Of a stretch of DNA of 42,565 nucleotides, positions 16,028-23,415 are shown piece after piece. The stretch covers positions 1 to 42,565 of IMG/VR virus record IMGVR_UViG_3300050821_002084, one strand, 5' to 3'. The position numbers were made by a program, and so were the translations under genes. This DNA comes from a virus. How positions within the stretch are numbered: the stretch's first letter is position 1; each line of letters opens with the position of its first letter. Under the pieces are notes generated by a model. It worked only from the letters and a program-made list of their open reading frames with translations. It searched no databases and was not told the origin of the DNA.

Positions 16028-16369
16028 ATGGCAACCGTACACAATCCCCTGACCTTCACCATCACCGATCCTACGTTTACAGCGGATACTGTCACGGCGT
16101 TCCGGGTGCTGTTCGGGCAGACAGCCGGAGGGCCGTATGCCCTAGTCAGTGCTGACGATGCGCTCGTAAACCTCACCGTGAACCCTGATGGCACGATCAC
16201 CGGCCAGATGGCGGGACTGAATGAAGTCTTAGCTCCTGGAACGTGGTTCGCTGTAGCGGAGGCTAAGAACGCTGCCGGTTACTCGGCCAACAGTCCTGAA
16301 GCGTCATTCATCATTGACCCTCCGCTTCCGCCCGTGCCGAGTGCCCCGACGGGTTTTTCTGTCGGCTGA
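16028..16369 (+). CDS. Fibronectin III/Ig-like single-domain protein
   Basis: The protein of 113 residues is one beta sandwich by pattern: VHNPLTFTITDPT, VTAFRVLFGQTAGGPYALVS, then VNLTVNPDGTITGQMAGLN and GTWFAVAEAKNAAGYSANS, which is the typical C'-F-G strand region of FN3 domains (WF.V.A.N.AG.S). The end is Pro-rich (PPLPPVPSAP). There is no signal peptide. Such domains decorate phage capsids or tails and bind surfaces weakly. It has a clear Shine-Dalgarno (AGGAG) and stands downstream of the lysis genes, so a late virion or host-surface role is inferred. Confidence 0.65.
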   Translation: MATVHNPLTFTITDPTFTADTVTAFRVLFGQTAGGPYALVSADDALVNLTVNPDGTITGQMAGLNEVLAPGTWFAVAEAKNAAGYSANSPEASFIIDPPLPPVPSAPTGFSVG

Positions 16370-16414
16370 TTCACAGCTGGTTTAACCTCTGTGGGTAGCC
16401 GTGAAGGAATATAG

Positions 16415-16573
16415 ATGGCTAACAAAGGCGTAGCGGCCAAGAGATCGGAACCCACCAATAAGGTCGATCCTATTCCTGTCACTCAGCCGCAGGATAAAAC
16501 TCCTTTAAGTTCGACGATACAACCGCAGAAGCTGGAGCCAACTCCGGTGTTGGAGAACAGCAAAGATGACTGA
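16415..16573 (+). CDS. Small Pro/Lys/Gln-rich hypothetical protein
   Basis: A 52-codon frame begins with ATG at 16415 after an AAGGA sequence at 16404-16408 and ends at TGA 16571-16573, overlapping the next gene by 8 bases (ATGACTGA). The product starts MANKGVAAKRSEP and continues with many Pro, Gln, Lys and Thr, so it is probably disordered. I do not recognise it. The Shine-Dalgarno and the coupling to the next gene are the reasons to keep it. Confidence 0.5.
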   Translation: MANKGVAAKRSEPTNKVDPIPVTQPQDKTPLSSTIQPQKLEPTPVLENSKDD

Positions 16574-16859
16574 CTACAATCCGGGTCCTGCCACGACCGA
16601 TACCCCGAATATCGTTGATGAAGCGATTCTAAGCGGGACTTATCTATCGACTAATCTTCCCCCGGCTAACACGGTTCTAGCCGGGAGGGTGGTATATACC
16701 AGTGACCAGGGACTCATGGTCACGAGTGGAACGGCGTGGAGTGCTTTAGTTTCCGCTGGAACACCCGGATCAGCCGGAGTCGCTAAAACTGGTGCAGCTA
16801 CTTATGCCGCTGCTCGACTGCTAACAGGTTCAGTCACGGGCGATACCCTTCTGGTATGA
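16566..16859 (+). CDS. Small putative virion protein with NPGPA N-terminus
   Basis: The 97 residues begin MTDYNPGPATTDTPN. The NPGPA start is shared with the proteins at 29773 (MPANPGPA) and 35012 (MANVNPGPAV), which lie in the capsid module, so a virion role is suggested. The rest is Ala/Thr/Gly/Val-rich and beta-like (GRVVYTSDQGLMVTSGTAWS), as in fibre or decoration proteins. It is the last rightward gene before the convergent early operon and overlaps the final leftward gene by 26 bases. No terminator was seen between them. Confidence 0.65.
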   Translation: MTDYNPGPATTDTPNIVDEAILSGTYLSTNLPPANTVLAGRVVYTSDQGLMVTSGTAWSALVSAGTPGSAGVAKTGAATYAAARLLTGSVTGDTLLV

Positions 16860-17064
16860 CCAATTCAGCGCCGCATTCGCATACGTGGGACGCAACGTGA
16901 CCCTTGGCGTACTTAGATGGCCCCATAGGCCCGCGCCAAGTATGGACGTGCGTCGCGTCCGCTATCTTCCAACGACCGCCCAGGAAGTTCTCAATGCGCC
17001 CCACGCGGTCAAGCAGGCCGTCTATCTGATCCGCAAAGTGCCGGTCTTGTCCTGTTAAAGGCAT
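16834..17064 (-). CDS. Small hypothetical protein with His/Cys motif
   Basis: This 76-residue product is the last gene of the leftward operon. The C-terminus shows HVHTW (about 41-45) and HVCECGAELVIPEG (about 61-74), an HxH...CxC arrangement that could bind zinc, although a complete four-ligand motif is not clear. The N-terminal part is an amphipathic helix (FADQIDGLLDRVGRIENFLG). It is not recognised. It overlaps the convergent gene by 26 bases, and no strong Shine-Dalgarno is present, so confidence is moderate. Confidence 0.5.
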   Translation of the reverse strand: MPLTGQDRHFADQIDGLLDRVGRIENFLGGRWKIADATHVHTWRGPMGPSKYAKGHVASHVCECGAELVIPEGYRP

Positions 17065-17078
17065 GCACGCTTACCCGT

Positions 17079-17792
17079 TCACTTCAGCTCCACCGGCTGA
17101 CTAAACTGCGCCGGGGCCTCGTCCACGCAGGCCGCTGCAACAACGGCAAGTATAGGTTCTGGCAGCGCGTGGTAGATGCCTGAGCTGAAGGCTGGGTTAG
17201 TCTCGACCACTGCCCACTCACCGGTATCGAGTCGCCCTACGTCGATGACTGCTGCTCGTGGGGTAAATTCCGATGCAACGTACAGCGCCTCTACGGCAAA
17301 GTCCCTCGCGGCTGAGAGGTCTACACCCGGCCCGCGGTACGGATCAGTGATCATAGCGGCGCCATCGAGGCACCACACTCGGTATTCGTCCACGAACTTC
17401 ACCACGTCGCTGACAAGAACGCGACCGGTCGGCGGGATGAAGCCGTAGAGCGCGCTGTACACGCCGGCCTCGAAAGTCTTATCGTCTTCCGGCTTGATGA
17501 AGGCCGGCAGCTCTATCGAGCCCAGCTCCGCAAGCGTCCCATGCCGCACGCGGCGTCGCAGGAATTCTTCCGGGAGCCTCGTCAGCCAATCCAGGGGCGG
17601 CTCTAGGAGCATCTTCCGCACCTGCCCAGCAATCGCCCGCGCCCACAGAGTCTCCCCGTAAATCGCTCCTACGTCGTCAATAGGAGGGGTCCGCCACGCT
17701 TGCAGGCGTACGACTTCCCAGCCGGCCTCTACAGCTGCGCCGCTCAGGGCGACGGAGTCCTCGCTAAATCTTGGTGATAGGAGCAGCTTCAT
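17079..17792 (-). CDS. ATP-grasp domain protein (R2K-clade-like)
   Basis: The protein is 237 residues. Seen: an N-terminal domain (MKLLLSPRFSEDSVALSGAA), a nucleotide-binding block AFIKPEDDKTFEAGVY (97-112), EYRVWCLDG (136-144) and the C-terminal metal-binding end VVETNPAF (195-202), matching small ATP-grasp proteins of the R2K type. ATP-grasp enzymes join a carboxylate to an amine through an acyl-phosphate. Related proteins in phages and bacteria are thought to make peptide-like bonds, but no substrate is known. It starts by ATGA overlap with the upstream gene and shares the GC-rich codon style of this leftward block. Confidence 0.75.
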   Translation of the reverse strand: MKLLLSPRFSEDSVALSGAAVEAGWEVVRLQAWRTPPIDDVGAIYGETLWARAIAGQVRKMLLEPPLDWLTRLPEEFLRRRVRHGTLAELGSIELPAFIKPEDDKTFEAGVYSALYGFIPPTGRVLVSDVVKFVDEYRVWCLDGAAMITDPYRGPGVDLSAARDFAVEALYVASEFTPRAAVIDVGRLDTGEWAVVETNPAFSSGIYHALPEPILAVVAAACVDEAPAQFSQPVELK

Positions 17793-18016
17793 TTAGCCGA
17801 AGTCGTCTCGTCAGCGCCTCGCAGGGCTTCTGATGCGATGCGATTCACTTCCCGCATAGTGGCCTGTTGATCGCCTCGCCATCTGGCTTTTGCGAGTATC
17901 TCCAGCGCCGCGCGCAGCCGCTCGAAGTCCTCCAACGGGACATACTTGCGGGTGACGGTCGCTCCGTTCTTATCGAAGTGTGCGAACTCACGGACTTCCT
18001 GTTTTGAGGTCATCAT
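17789..18016 (-). CDS. Small helical hypothetical protein
   Basis: A longer frame reaches back to 18127, but the start at ATG 18016 (or 18013) overlaps the MT-A70 gene stop in the usual ATGA way and gives 75 residues (MMTSKQEVREFAHFDKNG...). The N-terminus is short and beta-like (KNGATVTRKYVPLED), the rest two charged helices (FERLRAALEILAKARWRG and TMREVNRIASEALRG). The function is unknown. It lies between a DNA methyltransferase and an ATP-grasp gene. Confidence 0.6.
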   Translation of the reverse strand: MMTSKQEVREFAHFDKNGATVTRKYVPLEDFERLRAALEILAKARWRGDQQATMREVNRIASEALRGADETTSAK

Positions 18017-18840
18017 GCGCCTACCCCGAATTGCCCCTGATCCCGCCAGCCGGAGCCGAACTGCTTGCGCAGGAACGTCTCTATCTCCCAAAGCAAAGCA
18101 TTCTCGGCGGCGCCATCCCATCGCCATTTGCGCTCCCGTAGATCGCGCAAGCGCTCGATGTGGTCACCCAAGTGGACCGTTGCTAGTCGCAGCGCCGCAG
18201 AAAGCTCTACGGCGCTAGGCTCAGAGACGCGCGCAGAAGCGGACATAGAACCGGACATCGGCCCAGTGCCCATCCCCGCATCGGGTGGGTCTTTGGCTGC
18301 GGCGTCGCCTACAATCTCAATATCCGATTGAACCTCATTGCCCCATACATCCCACCCCAGCCTCCGTTTGCGGGCAAACAGTTCTAGGCGGGGAGGGCAT
18401 GAAATTTCTTCTATCAAAACGTAACTTTCCGTCGGCTTCTTACTGTGTCGCGCCGTGCGTCCGGTCCAGAATATATTCTGCCTATAGCGTGCGCGTTCAA
18501 AAACGCATCGGTCTTTGTACCCGAACAAGATTGTTTGCGTACGATGAATAAACCAGTTCCCTTGGCCGCTGGGCTTTATCCAATGTATCGGGGCCAAGTA
18601 TTTAAAGCCCCACGCCTCCAGAACCTTAAAACCCGCTTCTATATGCTGATTAGTAGTCCACAGCCATAGGTGGCAATCGGGAGCCGCCAAGTCGCCAATA
18701 GGCAATCTTTTAATCTCGTCTATCGTCATGGTTGGATATGGCAATGAATCCGGCTTGATCCTTTCTCTAAGAGGTCTCTTGCGTTTCCCGGCCAACGACA
18801 GAGGCCACGGCGGATCGGCCACGATGCAACGGTATGTCAT
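18013..18840 (-). CDS. MT-A70 family N6-adenine DNA methyltransferase
   Basis: With start ATG 18840 (ATGA overlap with the upstream gene) the product is 275 residues. It opens MTYRCIVADPPWP: the DPPW catalytic motif at 9-12 is that of N6-adenine methyltransferases of the MT-A70 group. Later blocks are HLWLWTTNQHIEAGFKVLEA, PIHWIKPSG, KPTESYVLIEEIS and RLGWDVWGNE, all in family order. It would methylate adenine in DNA, either protecting phage DNA from host restriction or changing regulation. Residues after about 180 (Ala/Gly/Ser-rich linker, then RLRDLRERKWRWDGAAENAL) are an added helical tail, of the kind seen in phage dNTP/DNA proteins, with unknown role. Confidence 0.85.
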   Translation of the reverse strand: MTYRCIVADPPWPLSLAGKRKRPLRERIKPDSLPYPTMTIDEIKRLPIGDLAAPDCHLWLWTTNQHIEAGFKVLEAWGFKYLAPIHWIKPSGQGNWFIHRTQTILFGYKDRCVFERARYRQNIFWTGRTARHSKKPTESYVLIEEISCPPRLELFARKRRLGWDVWGNEVQSDIEIVGDAAAKDPPDAGMGTGPMSGSMSASARVSEPSAVELSAALRLATVHLGDHIERLRDLRERKWRWDGAAENALLWEIETFLRKQFGSGWRDQGQFGVGA

Positions 18841-19103
18841 GTTGCATCCCATGTTGGGCCACCATCGCCCACGAGAACCACCGAAGTCAGCATGCGCTCG
18901 CTGCCGTCATTGTTCTCGACGTGATGGCCGTCACCGTCAATCAGCGGATAGGTGTGCGTCTGCACCTCGTTGACCTCAAGGATCACGCAGCCATCGGCCT
19001 CTAGGTTGTGCTGGAAGCTCGGTTTGTCCACGCAGACCTTGCGGTTGCCGTGGCCCTCGTCGATCAGCGCCCCGAGCATGCGATAGAGCCTTTTGACGGT
19101 CAT
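18837..19103 (-). CDS. Small hypothetical protein
   Basis: The likely start is ATG 19103, which overlaps the upstream stop by ATGA (an in-frame ATG lies 6 bases earlier). The 88 residues begin MTVKRLYRMLGALIDEGHGN followed by a strand-rich part (KVCVDKPSF, CVILEVNEVQ, MLTSVVLVGD). The layout, a short helix for 'level/limit' followed by a small beta domain, is frequent among phage early proteins with no known function. Not recognised beyond this. Confidence 0.55.
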   Translation of the reverse strand: MTVKRLYRMLGALIDEGHGNRKVCVDKPSFQHNLEADGCVILEVNEVQTHTYPLIDGDGHHVENNDGSERMLTSVVLVGDGGPTWDAT

Positions 19104-19324
19104 CCCCATGAGTGCTCCGTGGTGCGGATAGGCCCCATCGAATCGATGGTGGAAGCAACCATGTCGGCGTCCGTCTGGCGGCAGAAGCGCGTGGCGTGGC
19201 TAGGGTTGGTGCACCAATCGCCTGGCGCTCGCCAATACATCAGCGGCGGATCGGTCGATTCAATCAACCAGCCCGTTTCAGGCGGTGCAAGCTGTTCCGA
19301 TGACACTGACTCATTCTTGCTCAC
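19100..19324 (-). CDS. Small hypothetical phage protein
   Basis: The start GTG 19324 overlaps the upstream gene's stop by 14 bases and gives 74 residues (VSKNESVSSEQLAPPETG...). The motif GWLIESTDPPLMYW followed by THATR-like NPSHATRFCRQTDADMVA is known from small phage early proteins that sense or bind something unknown: a Trp-rich strand then an Ala/Arg/Asp helix. No function is known. The longer frame to 19369 would overlap the upstream gene more than is usual here. Confidence 0.55.
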   Translation of the reverse strand: MSKNESVSSEQLAPPETGWLIESTDPPLMYWRAPGDWCTNPSHATRFCRQTDADMVASTIDSMGPIRTTEHSWG

Positions 19325-19520
19325 GGCTGGTTTCCTCGTAGTCGTAAGGCCCAAGCCAGCCAAGCTCAAGAGCAGCGTCAGATAGCTCCTCCTGCCGCTG
19401 TTCCTCGGTCATCGTGTCCCAGTCCTCAGCCAGCGTCTTATAGCGGTAGGACTTCGCGGGCGGATAGATCGTGAGGTACACCCACGGCTTCTCGGGCTCG
19501 ACCACCTGTTCTGCAGTCAC
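19311..19520 (-). CDS. Small hypothetical protein
   Basis: The start GTG 19520 overlaps the upstream TGA exactly as GTGA, giving 69 residues (VTAEQVVEPEKPWVYLTIYP...). It is acidic toward the end (TMTEEQRQEELSDAALELGW, then GPYDYEETSREQE). The longer frame to 19670 is an overlap shadow of the upstream gene. Function unknown; translation is probably coupled to the upstream gene. Confidence 0.5.
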   Translation of the reverse strand: MTAEQVVEPEKPWVYLTIYPPAKSYRYKTLAEDWDTMTEEQRQEELSDAALELGWLGPYDYEETSREQE

Positions 19521-19771
19521 TTGCGCACCTTGATCTTGAGTAGGTCTAACATTTCGTCGAGGGTGCGCGACTCGAACAGCCAGTCTGTAGTGTGTCCGCT
19601 GGTCTCTGGTTTCCCGGCGTGATCCAGTTCCTGGGTAATCGCGTAGGCGGCCTTCTCGATGGCTTGGCATACGGCGTTTTGAGCCTTGTACGCGGCTCCC
19701 AGCCCCATGAGCTGGTAGTACTGCGCCTTCGTGATGCGCTCAACCGCTGCTTTTTGTGATTTGACGGACAT
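19517..19771 (-). CDS. Small helical hypothetical protein
   Basis: The 84 residues form mostly helix: VERITKAQYYQLMGLGAAYK and VCQAIEKAAYAITQELD, then a short acidic/Leu tail (RTLDEMLDLLKIK). There is no membrane segment or known motif. It overlaps the upstream 159-residue gene by 32 bases and the downstream gene by GTGA. Not recognised. Confidence 0.55.
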   Translation of the reverse strand: MSVKSQKAAVERITKAQYYQLMGLGAAYKAQNAVCQAIEKAAYAITQELDHAGKPETSGHTTDWLFESRTLDEMLDLLKIKVRK

Positions 19772-20219
19772 TAGATTCCTCCGGCTTCGGCAGCATTCCG
19801 CTTTTCTCGACGCGGTCGATCAGGCGCTCTCCGGTCGGCAGCAGCATGTGCGGCATGAACACGGCGTCAAAGCTCATGATCCCGCACTCGACCGCTGTCA
19901 TCTGACCCTTGATCCAGTCGCGCAGCACCGAGCAGACGGCCACTTTGCCGATCTCCAGCGCCTTACGGTCGTATTCCTGCCGCGTCCCACGGGTGCTGTA
20001 GGTGTAGGGATGGGCCTTGGCCCACGCCGCCGCGTAGCCCTTCCAGGAGGCTTCCAAGCTGATCTGGCGGTCACGCCACTTGAACTGCACGATGGTCAAG
20101 CAGCGCTCGGCATCGGTCATGGTGCCGAAGGACTGGCAACCGAACTTGCTCAGCATCCGCTGGCACTCGACCAAAGCGCGGTCACCGCTGGTGGCAGTCT
20201 CGTAGGGGATGCTAGGCAC
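19740..20219 (-). CDS. Conserved phage hypothetical protein
   Basis: The 159-residue protein has features of a widespread but uncharacterised phage early protein: GTMTDAERCLTIVQFKWRDR, followed by SLEASWKGYAAAWAKAHPY and VAVCSVLRDWIKGQMTAVEC, and a final LLPTGERLIDRVEKSGML. The mix of aromatic, Arg and Lys residues fits a nucleic-acid or nucleotide-associated helical protein, but the role is unknown. The start GTG 20219 has no Shine-Dalgarno of its own; a short frame (20265-20212) with a strong one ends across it and may deliver ribosomes. Confidence 0.65.
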   Translation of the reverse strand: MPSIPYETATSGDRALVECQRMLSKFGCQSFGTMTDAERCLTIVQFKWRDRQISLEASWKGYAAAWAKAHPYTYSTRGTRQEYDRKALEIGKVAVCSVLRDWIKGQMTAVECGIMSFDAVFMPHMLLPTGERLIDRVEKSGMLPKPEESNVRQITKSSG

Positions 20220-20265
20220 AGCTCAAGCTCAACGTAAGCTGTTCAGTGGACTTCAGCTCTACCAC
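20212..20265 (-). CDS. Candidate 17-codon coupling micro-ORF
   Basis: GTG at 20265-20263 has a strong Shine-Dalgarno (GGAGGA on the minus strand, plus-strand 20272-20277) at normal distance. The frame encodes VVELKSTEQLTLSLSCA and stops at TAG 20214-20212. It begins 4 bases inside the end of the 146-residue gene (GTGGTAG) and ends across the GTG of the 159-residue gene (GTGCCTAG), bridging them. Such junctions occur elsewhere in this operon. It may serve translation of the downstream gene, which lacks its own Shine-Dalgarno, rather than make a useful peptide. Confidence 0.35.
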   Translation of the reverse strand: MVELKSTEQLTLSLSCA

Positions 20266-20699
20266 GCCAATTCCTCCGATTGAGCCTCGGTGCTGACCGT
20301 CTGCTTCTCGATCTTCGCCATGAGATCGGCTACGAGTTCGGAGTCGGTGCGCTTGGGGGCGTGGTACTTCGCGGCGTAGAGGCGCAACGTGTGGGCGCAA
20401 AGAGCGGCATCTCTGGCCCAGTCGTTCCATGTCTCTACCGTGTGGCGCTCCCCGTTAAGCTCTGACATGCGCGGATAGAATTCGCGGTCTCCGTTTATCC
20501 CGAGGAGCTTAAGAACACGAGCGTTGCTGAAGCCGCATGGGTTGGCTTCCACGCCAGCGAAGTGACTGATCCAGCCTAGCGCGCACGCGGGAGACCCACA
20601 CCCCGGACCTTTGGGAACCTGAACCGCGCCGATAGCGAATTCCCGCGGGTTGTTTTGAATCTGATCAGCCGCCTTCATGATCGCGTTGTAGGCATCCAC
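20259..20699 (-). CDS. Conserved phage hypothetical protein
   Basis: The 146 residues have KGPGCGSPACALGWISHF (about 30-47) with two Cys, an aromatic middle (GDREFYPRMSEL) and a helical end with WNDWARDAALCAHTLRLYAA followed by KYH. The pattern 'CGSPxCxLGW ... W..A...A...LR.YA..YH' recurs in small phage proteins with unknown role. The start GTG 20699 has a clear Shine-Dalgarno (AGGAG, plus-strand 20706-20710). A perfect 12-base palindrome lies just upstream. It is the first gene of a GC-rich block after a 54-base gap. Confidence 0.6.
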   Translation of the reverse strand: MDAYNAIMKAADQIQNNPREFAIGAVQVPKGPGCGSPACALGWISHFAGVEANPCGFSNARVLKLLGINGDREFYPRMSELNGERHTVETWNDWARDAALCAHTLRLYAAKYHAPKRTDSELVADLMAKIEKQTVSTEAQSEELAW

Positions 20700-20713
20700 A
20701 GTGTTCTCCTGAG

Positions 20714-20725
20714 CTAGTTAACTAG
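20714..20725. promoter_or_regulatory. 12-base perfect palindrome in an intergenic gap
   Basis: The only gap in this part of the leftward operon (20700-20753) holds CTAGTTAACTAG, a perfect dyad just upstream of the Shine-Dalgarno of the 146-residue gene. It may be an operator for a second level of control; no clear -35/-10 pair was found around it. Confidence 0.35.
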
Positions 20726-20753
20726 TACAATCAATTGCTTAGGTGTTCGGCCA

Positions 20754-21377
20754 TCATGTTGCACATCGCTTGAAGTTCCTTAAGCCCACTACCATAGCTA
20801 TCCCCAGTGCCATCAGACTGAATACAGATGGTTCAGGGACGCTTGTAGCTCTACCCCCTACCCAGGCAGGGGCTAGTTTTCCTCCGCTCTCAAACGATGT
20901 AATGCCGTCTGTCACGTAGGTACTCCAATTTAGAATCGTTCCAAGTGGATCGGTAGAGACCAGCACATCCGACTGTCTGCTGTCCCCGAGCCCGAAATCA
21001 GGTATCCCGAAGAAGCTGTTCGGTCCTCCTGAAGCTCCAAAGGTCCCTCCGATGAACTCTCCTGTTCCCGGGGGACCAAAGAGACTTCCGTTAAACCCGA
21101 ATCCACCGCTTCCGTTCTGCTCGATCAGTTGACCGTCGAGGGTGATATTCACGTTTGAAGTGATGACCGAACAGCTCATCGAATCGATATAGGTTCCATC
21201 CGTTGTATAGGTGAAAGTATTGAGAGGGGAAAGGGTATCCACCTGGAAGGACAGACTGAGTAATGAAGCGGTGTTGTAATCCGGGGTCATCGTGTAGCCG
21301 GAGAATGAGAACTGAATCTCTTCCGCCTTCGCATGACAGGCGAGAAGTAGAACTATCAGGAGAACGACCCATTTCAT
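20754..21377 (-). CDS. Secreted PEP-CTERM sorting-signal protein
   Basis: The start ATG 21377 overlaps the upstream stop (ATGA) and gives 207 residues. N-terminus: classic signal peptide (MKWVVLLIVLLLACHAKA, cleavage after about 18). Middle: beta-rich, Gly/Ser/Thr/Asn-rich, with FTYTTDGTY and GFGFNGSLFGPPGTGEF. C-terminus: VPEPSVFSLMALGIAM, then VVGLRNFKR, the complete PEP-CTERM tripartite signal (PEP motif 181-183, membrane segment, basic cluster). In exosortase-bearing bacteria such proteins are exported and cleaved at the PEP site, mostly with exopolysaccharide production. It sits inside the leftward early operon between the Ref-like nuclease and a hypothetical gene. A moron-type gene acting on the host surface is inferred. 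Confidence 0.85.
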   Translation of the reverse strand: MKWVVLLIVLLLACHAKAEEIQFSFSGYTMTPDYNTASLLSLSFQVDTLSPLNTFTYTTDGTYIDSMSCSVITSNVNITLDGQLIEQNGSGGFGFNGSLFGPPGTGEFIGGTFGASGGPNSFFGIPDFGLGDSRQSDVLVSTDPLGTILNWSTYVTDGITSFESGGKLAPAWVGGRATSVPEPSVFSLMALGIAMVVGLRNFKRCAT

Positions 21378-21751
21378 GCTCGTAACCTTCGAGGTAATAC
21401 CTTGCTTTCCGGCCAATCTGTGGAAAGTCTCAATCTGTGCTGAACTTCAATCCATAGTTGCTTTTCAGGCGGATAAACCCGGGTGAAAGCTTTCCTTCCA
21501 TCGCTGATGGAAACCCTATCGCCTTCGGGTATCACGATTTGCTGTGAGAGGTTCCATATTCCGCGATGATGTCCTTTACACAGAGGGATCGTATACCAGT
21601 GACCAAGGCGTTTGTTCCCTTGCAGGATGTGATGACACTCCTGGGCTACAACCCAAATCTCCAGATGAGCACAGGCCGCACAGCCTAAAAGCATCATCCT
21701 GGAGATACGTCTGTCTTCTGCCTCAGTCGGTTTACCGGTGGAGTGCTTCAT
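21374..21751 (-). CDS. Ref-like recombination nuclease (HNH-type)
   Basis: The 125-residue protein has the Ref/RecA-dependent nuclease pattern: C24/C27 in LLGCAACAHL, ECHHILQGNKRLGHWYTIPL (39 on) and the LCKGHHRG block (57-64), i.e. two Cys-type zinc ligands and the HH and GHH of an HNH fold. Ref of phage P1 cuts DNA where RecA has paired strands. A related role in phage recombination or host RecA use is inferred. Overlaps: ATGA with the gene above and with the PEP-CTERM gene below. Confidence 0.75.
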   Translation of the reverse strand: MKHSTGKPTEAEDRRISRMMLLGCAACAHLEIWVVAQECHHILQGNKRLGHWYTIPLCKGHHRGIWNLSQQIVIPEGDRVSISDGRKAFTRVYPPEKQLWIEVQHRLRLSTDWPESKVLPRRLRA

Positions 21752-22068
21752 ATGTTTCCAACTCTGCGATTAGCCTGCAGAGTTCTCCATACGTCCACGA
21801 TCAAGCTCTGAGTTTCCCGTCTGGCTCTGACCTTTTCGTAAGCCACTATCGCATCCACCATGAGTGTGTCGGAATCTCCTACTTCATTTGAAGTCTCAGC
21901 CTTGGCTTTTCTCAGTTCTACGCTTCCTTCGTTCAACAGAAATTGTTTAGCGCGAATACGCTTGGCTAAGAACTCCTGCCGGCTCACGTTGGCTTTAAGC
22001 TCTGCGGCCAGTTCGTCTGTCTCCGCGAGGTAAGTGAGAGCCTTGGACAGACGTTCCTCGCTAATCAC
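21748..22068 (-). CDS. Conserved early phage protein next to Ref
   Basis: The 106 residues are almost entirely helical: ERLSKALTYLAETDELAAEL, then KAKAETSNEV and a last part ARRETQSLIVDVWRTLQANR. The pattern 'LexALtyLaeTDexaA...vWRxxxAnRR' is widespread in phage early regions, usually next to a Ref-like nuclease, and has no known function. GTG start (22068) overlaps the upstream stop by 8 bases (GTGATTAG). Confidence 0.65.
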   Translation of the reverse strand: MISEERLSKALTYLAETDELAAELKANVSRQEFLAKRIRAKQFLLNEGSVELRKAKAETSNEVGDSDTLMVDAIVAYEKVRARRETQSLIVDVWRTLQANRRVGNI

Positions 22069-22243
22069 GGGACACCAGTTCCTTGATCTGCCTCCTCATC
22101 GTGGAAGGCAAGGCCCCCCAGACTTCAAGGTACAAGTCCTGGCTCTCGTTCAGTTCGGTATGCAGTTCCTTCACCAGACCATCCTTACCGTCCGTAAAGG
22201 CTTCTACGAACCGGTCTACATACCATTTAGCAGTCGGAGTCAT
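22061..22243 (-). CDS. Small helical hypothetical protein
   Basis: The 60 residues begin MTPTAKWYVDRFVEAFTDGK and are acidic and helical throughout. The start overlaps the upstream stop (ATGA) and the end overlaps the next start (8 bases). It lies between the OB-fold-like and helical Ref-neighbour genes. No motif; function unknown. Confidence 0.5.
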   Translation of the reverse strand: MTPTAKWYVDRFVEAFTDGKDGLVKELHTELNESQDLYLEVWGALPSTMRRQIKELVSRD

Positions 22244-22637
22244 TGCCTGAGCGCCAGCTTGGCTGCATTCACCCAGATCCCTAAATCAGCAGGGTCCTTG
22301 ATAACTCCGGCACGAATCAGCTCTGCCCCCCAGTTGGAGATACAGGGTCTCTCCGCGTCCCGGATGCCTTCTGAGGCTGTCTGAGAGGGCATAGGAGCGG
22401 AGATCGGGACGAGTGGCGGGATAGAGGGGGGGTACTTACTGACGCCTTCCAAGAGCTTCCAGCCATTGATACCCCACATGTTCCCTCGATCTCCAAAGGC
22501 CGAAGCATCGAACTCGATATGGTCTCCGATCTGAACGGAAGCCATATTGGTCTTGCCGGGATAGTAGAGCTTGCCGTCGATATGGACGGTCGGTTTCCCG
22601 TTCTTGCTGATACCGCGGGCTGTAATTGTCCCTTGCA

Positions 22638-22638
<1 letters not shown>
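22240..22638 (-). CDS. OB-fold-like protein, possible ssDNA-binding protein
   Basis: The likely start is ATG 22638 (TAATG overlap with the gene above), 132 residues; a longer frame to 22728 is a shadow. Residues 1-65 look like an OB barrel: MQGTITARGISKNGKPTVHI, GKLYYPGKTN, VQIGDHIEFDAS, WGINGWKLL. Residues 66-100 are Pro/Ser-rich, disordered, and the C-terminus is a helix pair. This two-part form resembles phage single-strand-binding proteins, but the acidic tip common in SSB is missing, so the call is tentative. Confidence 0.55.
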
Positions 22639-23414
<776 letters not shown>

Positions 23415-23415
23415 T

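Noticed and set aside
16346-16365. CCGAC/GTCGG hairpin with T-run near the end of the FN3-like gene
   Set aside because: The T-run is in the loop, not after the stem, and the hairpin lies inside coding sequence, so it is not a terminator.
19976-20237. Rightward frame within 19731-20237
   Set aside because: It is antisense to a conserved leftward gene and its His/Leu/Gly composition is a shadow pattern.
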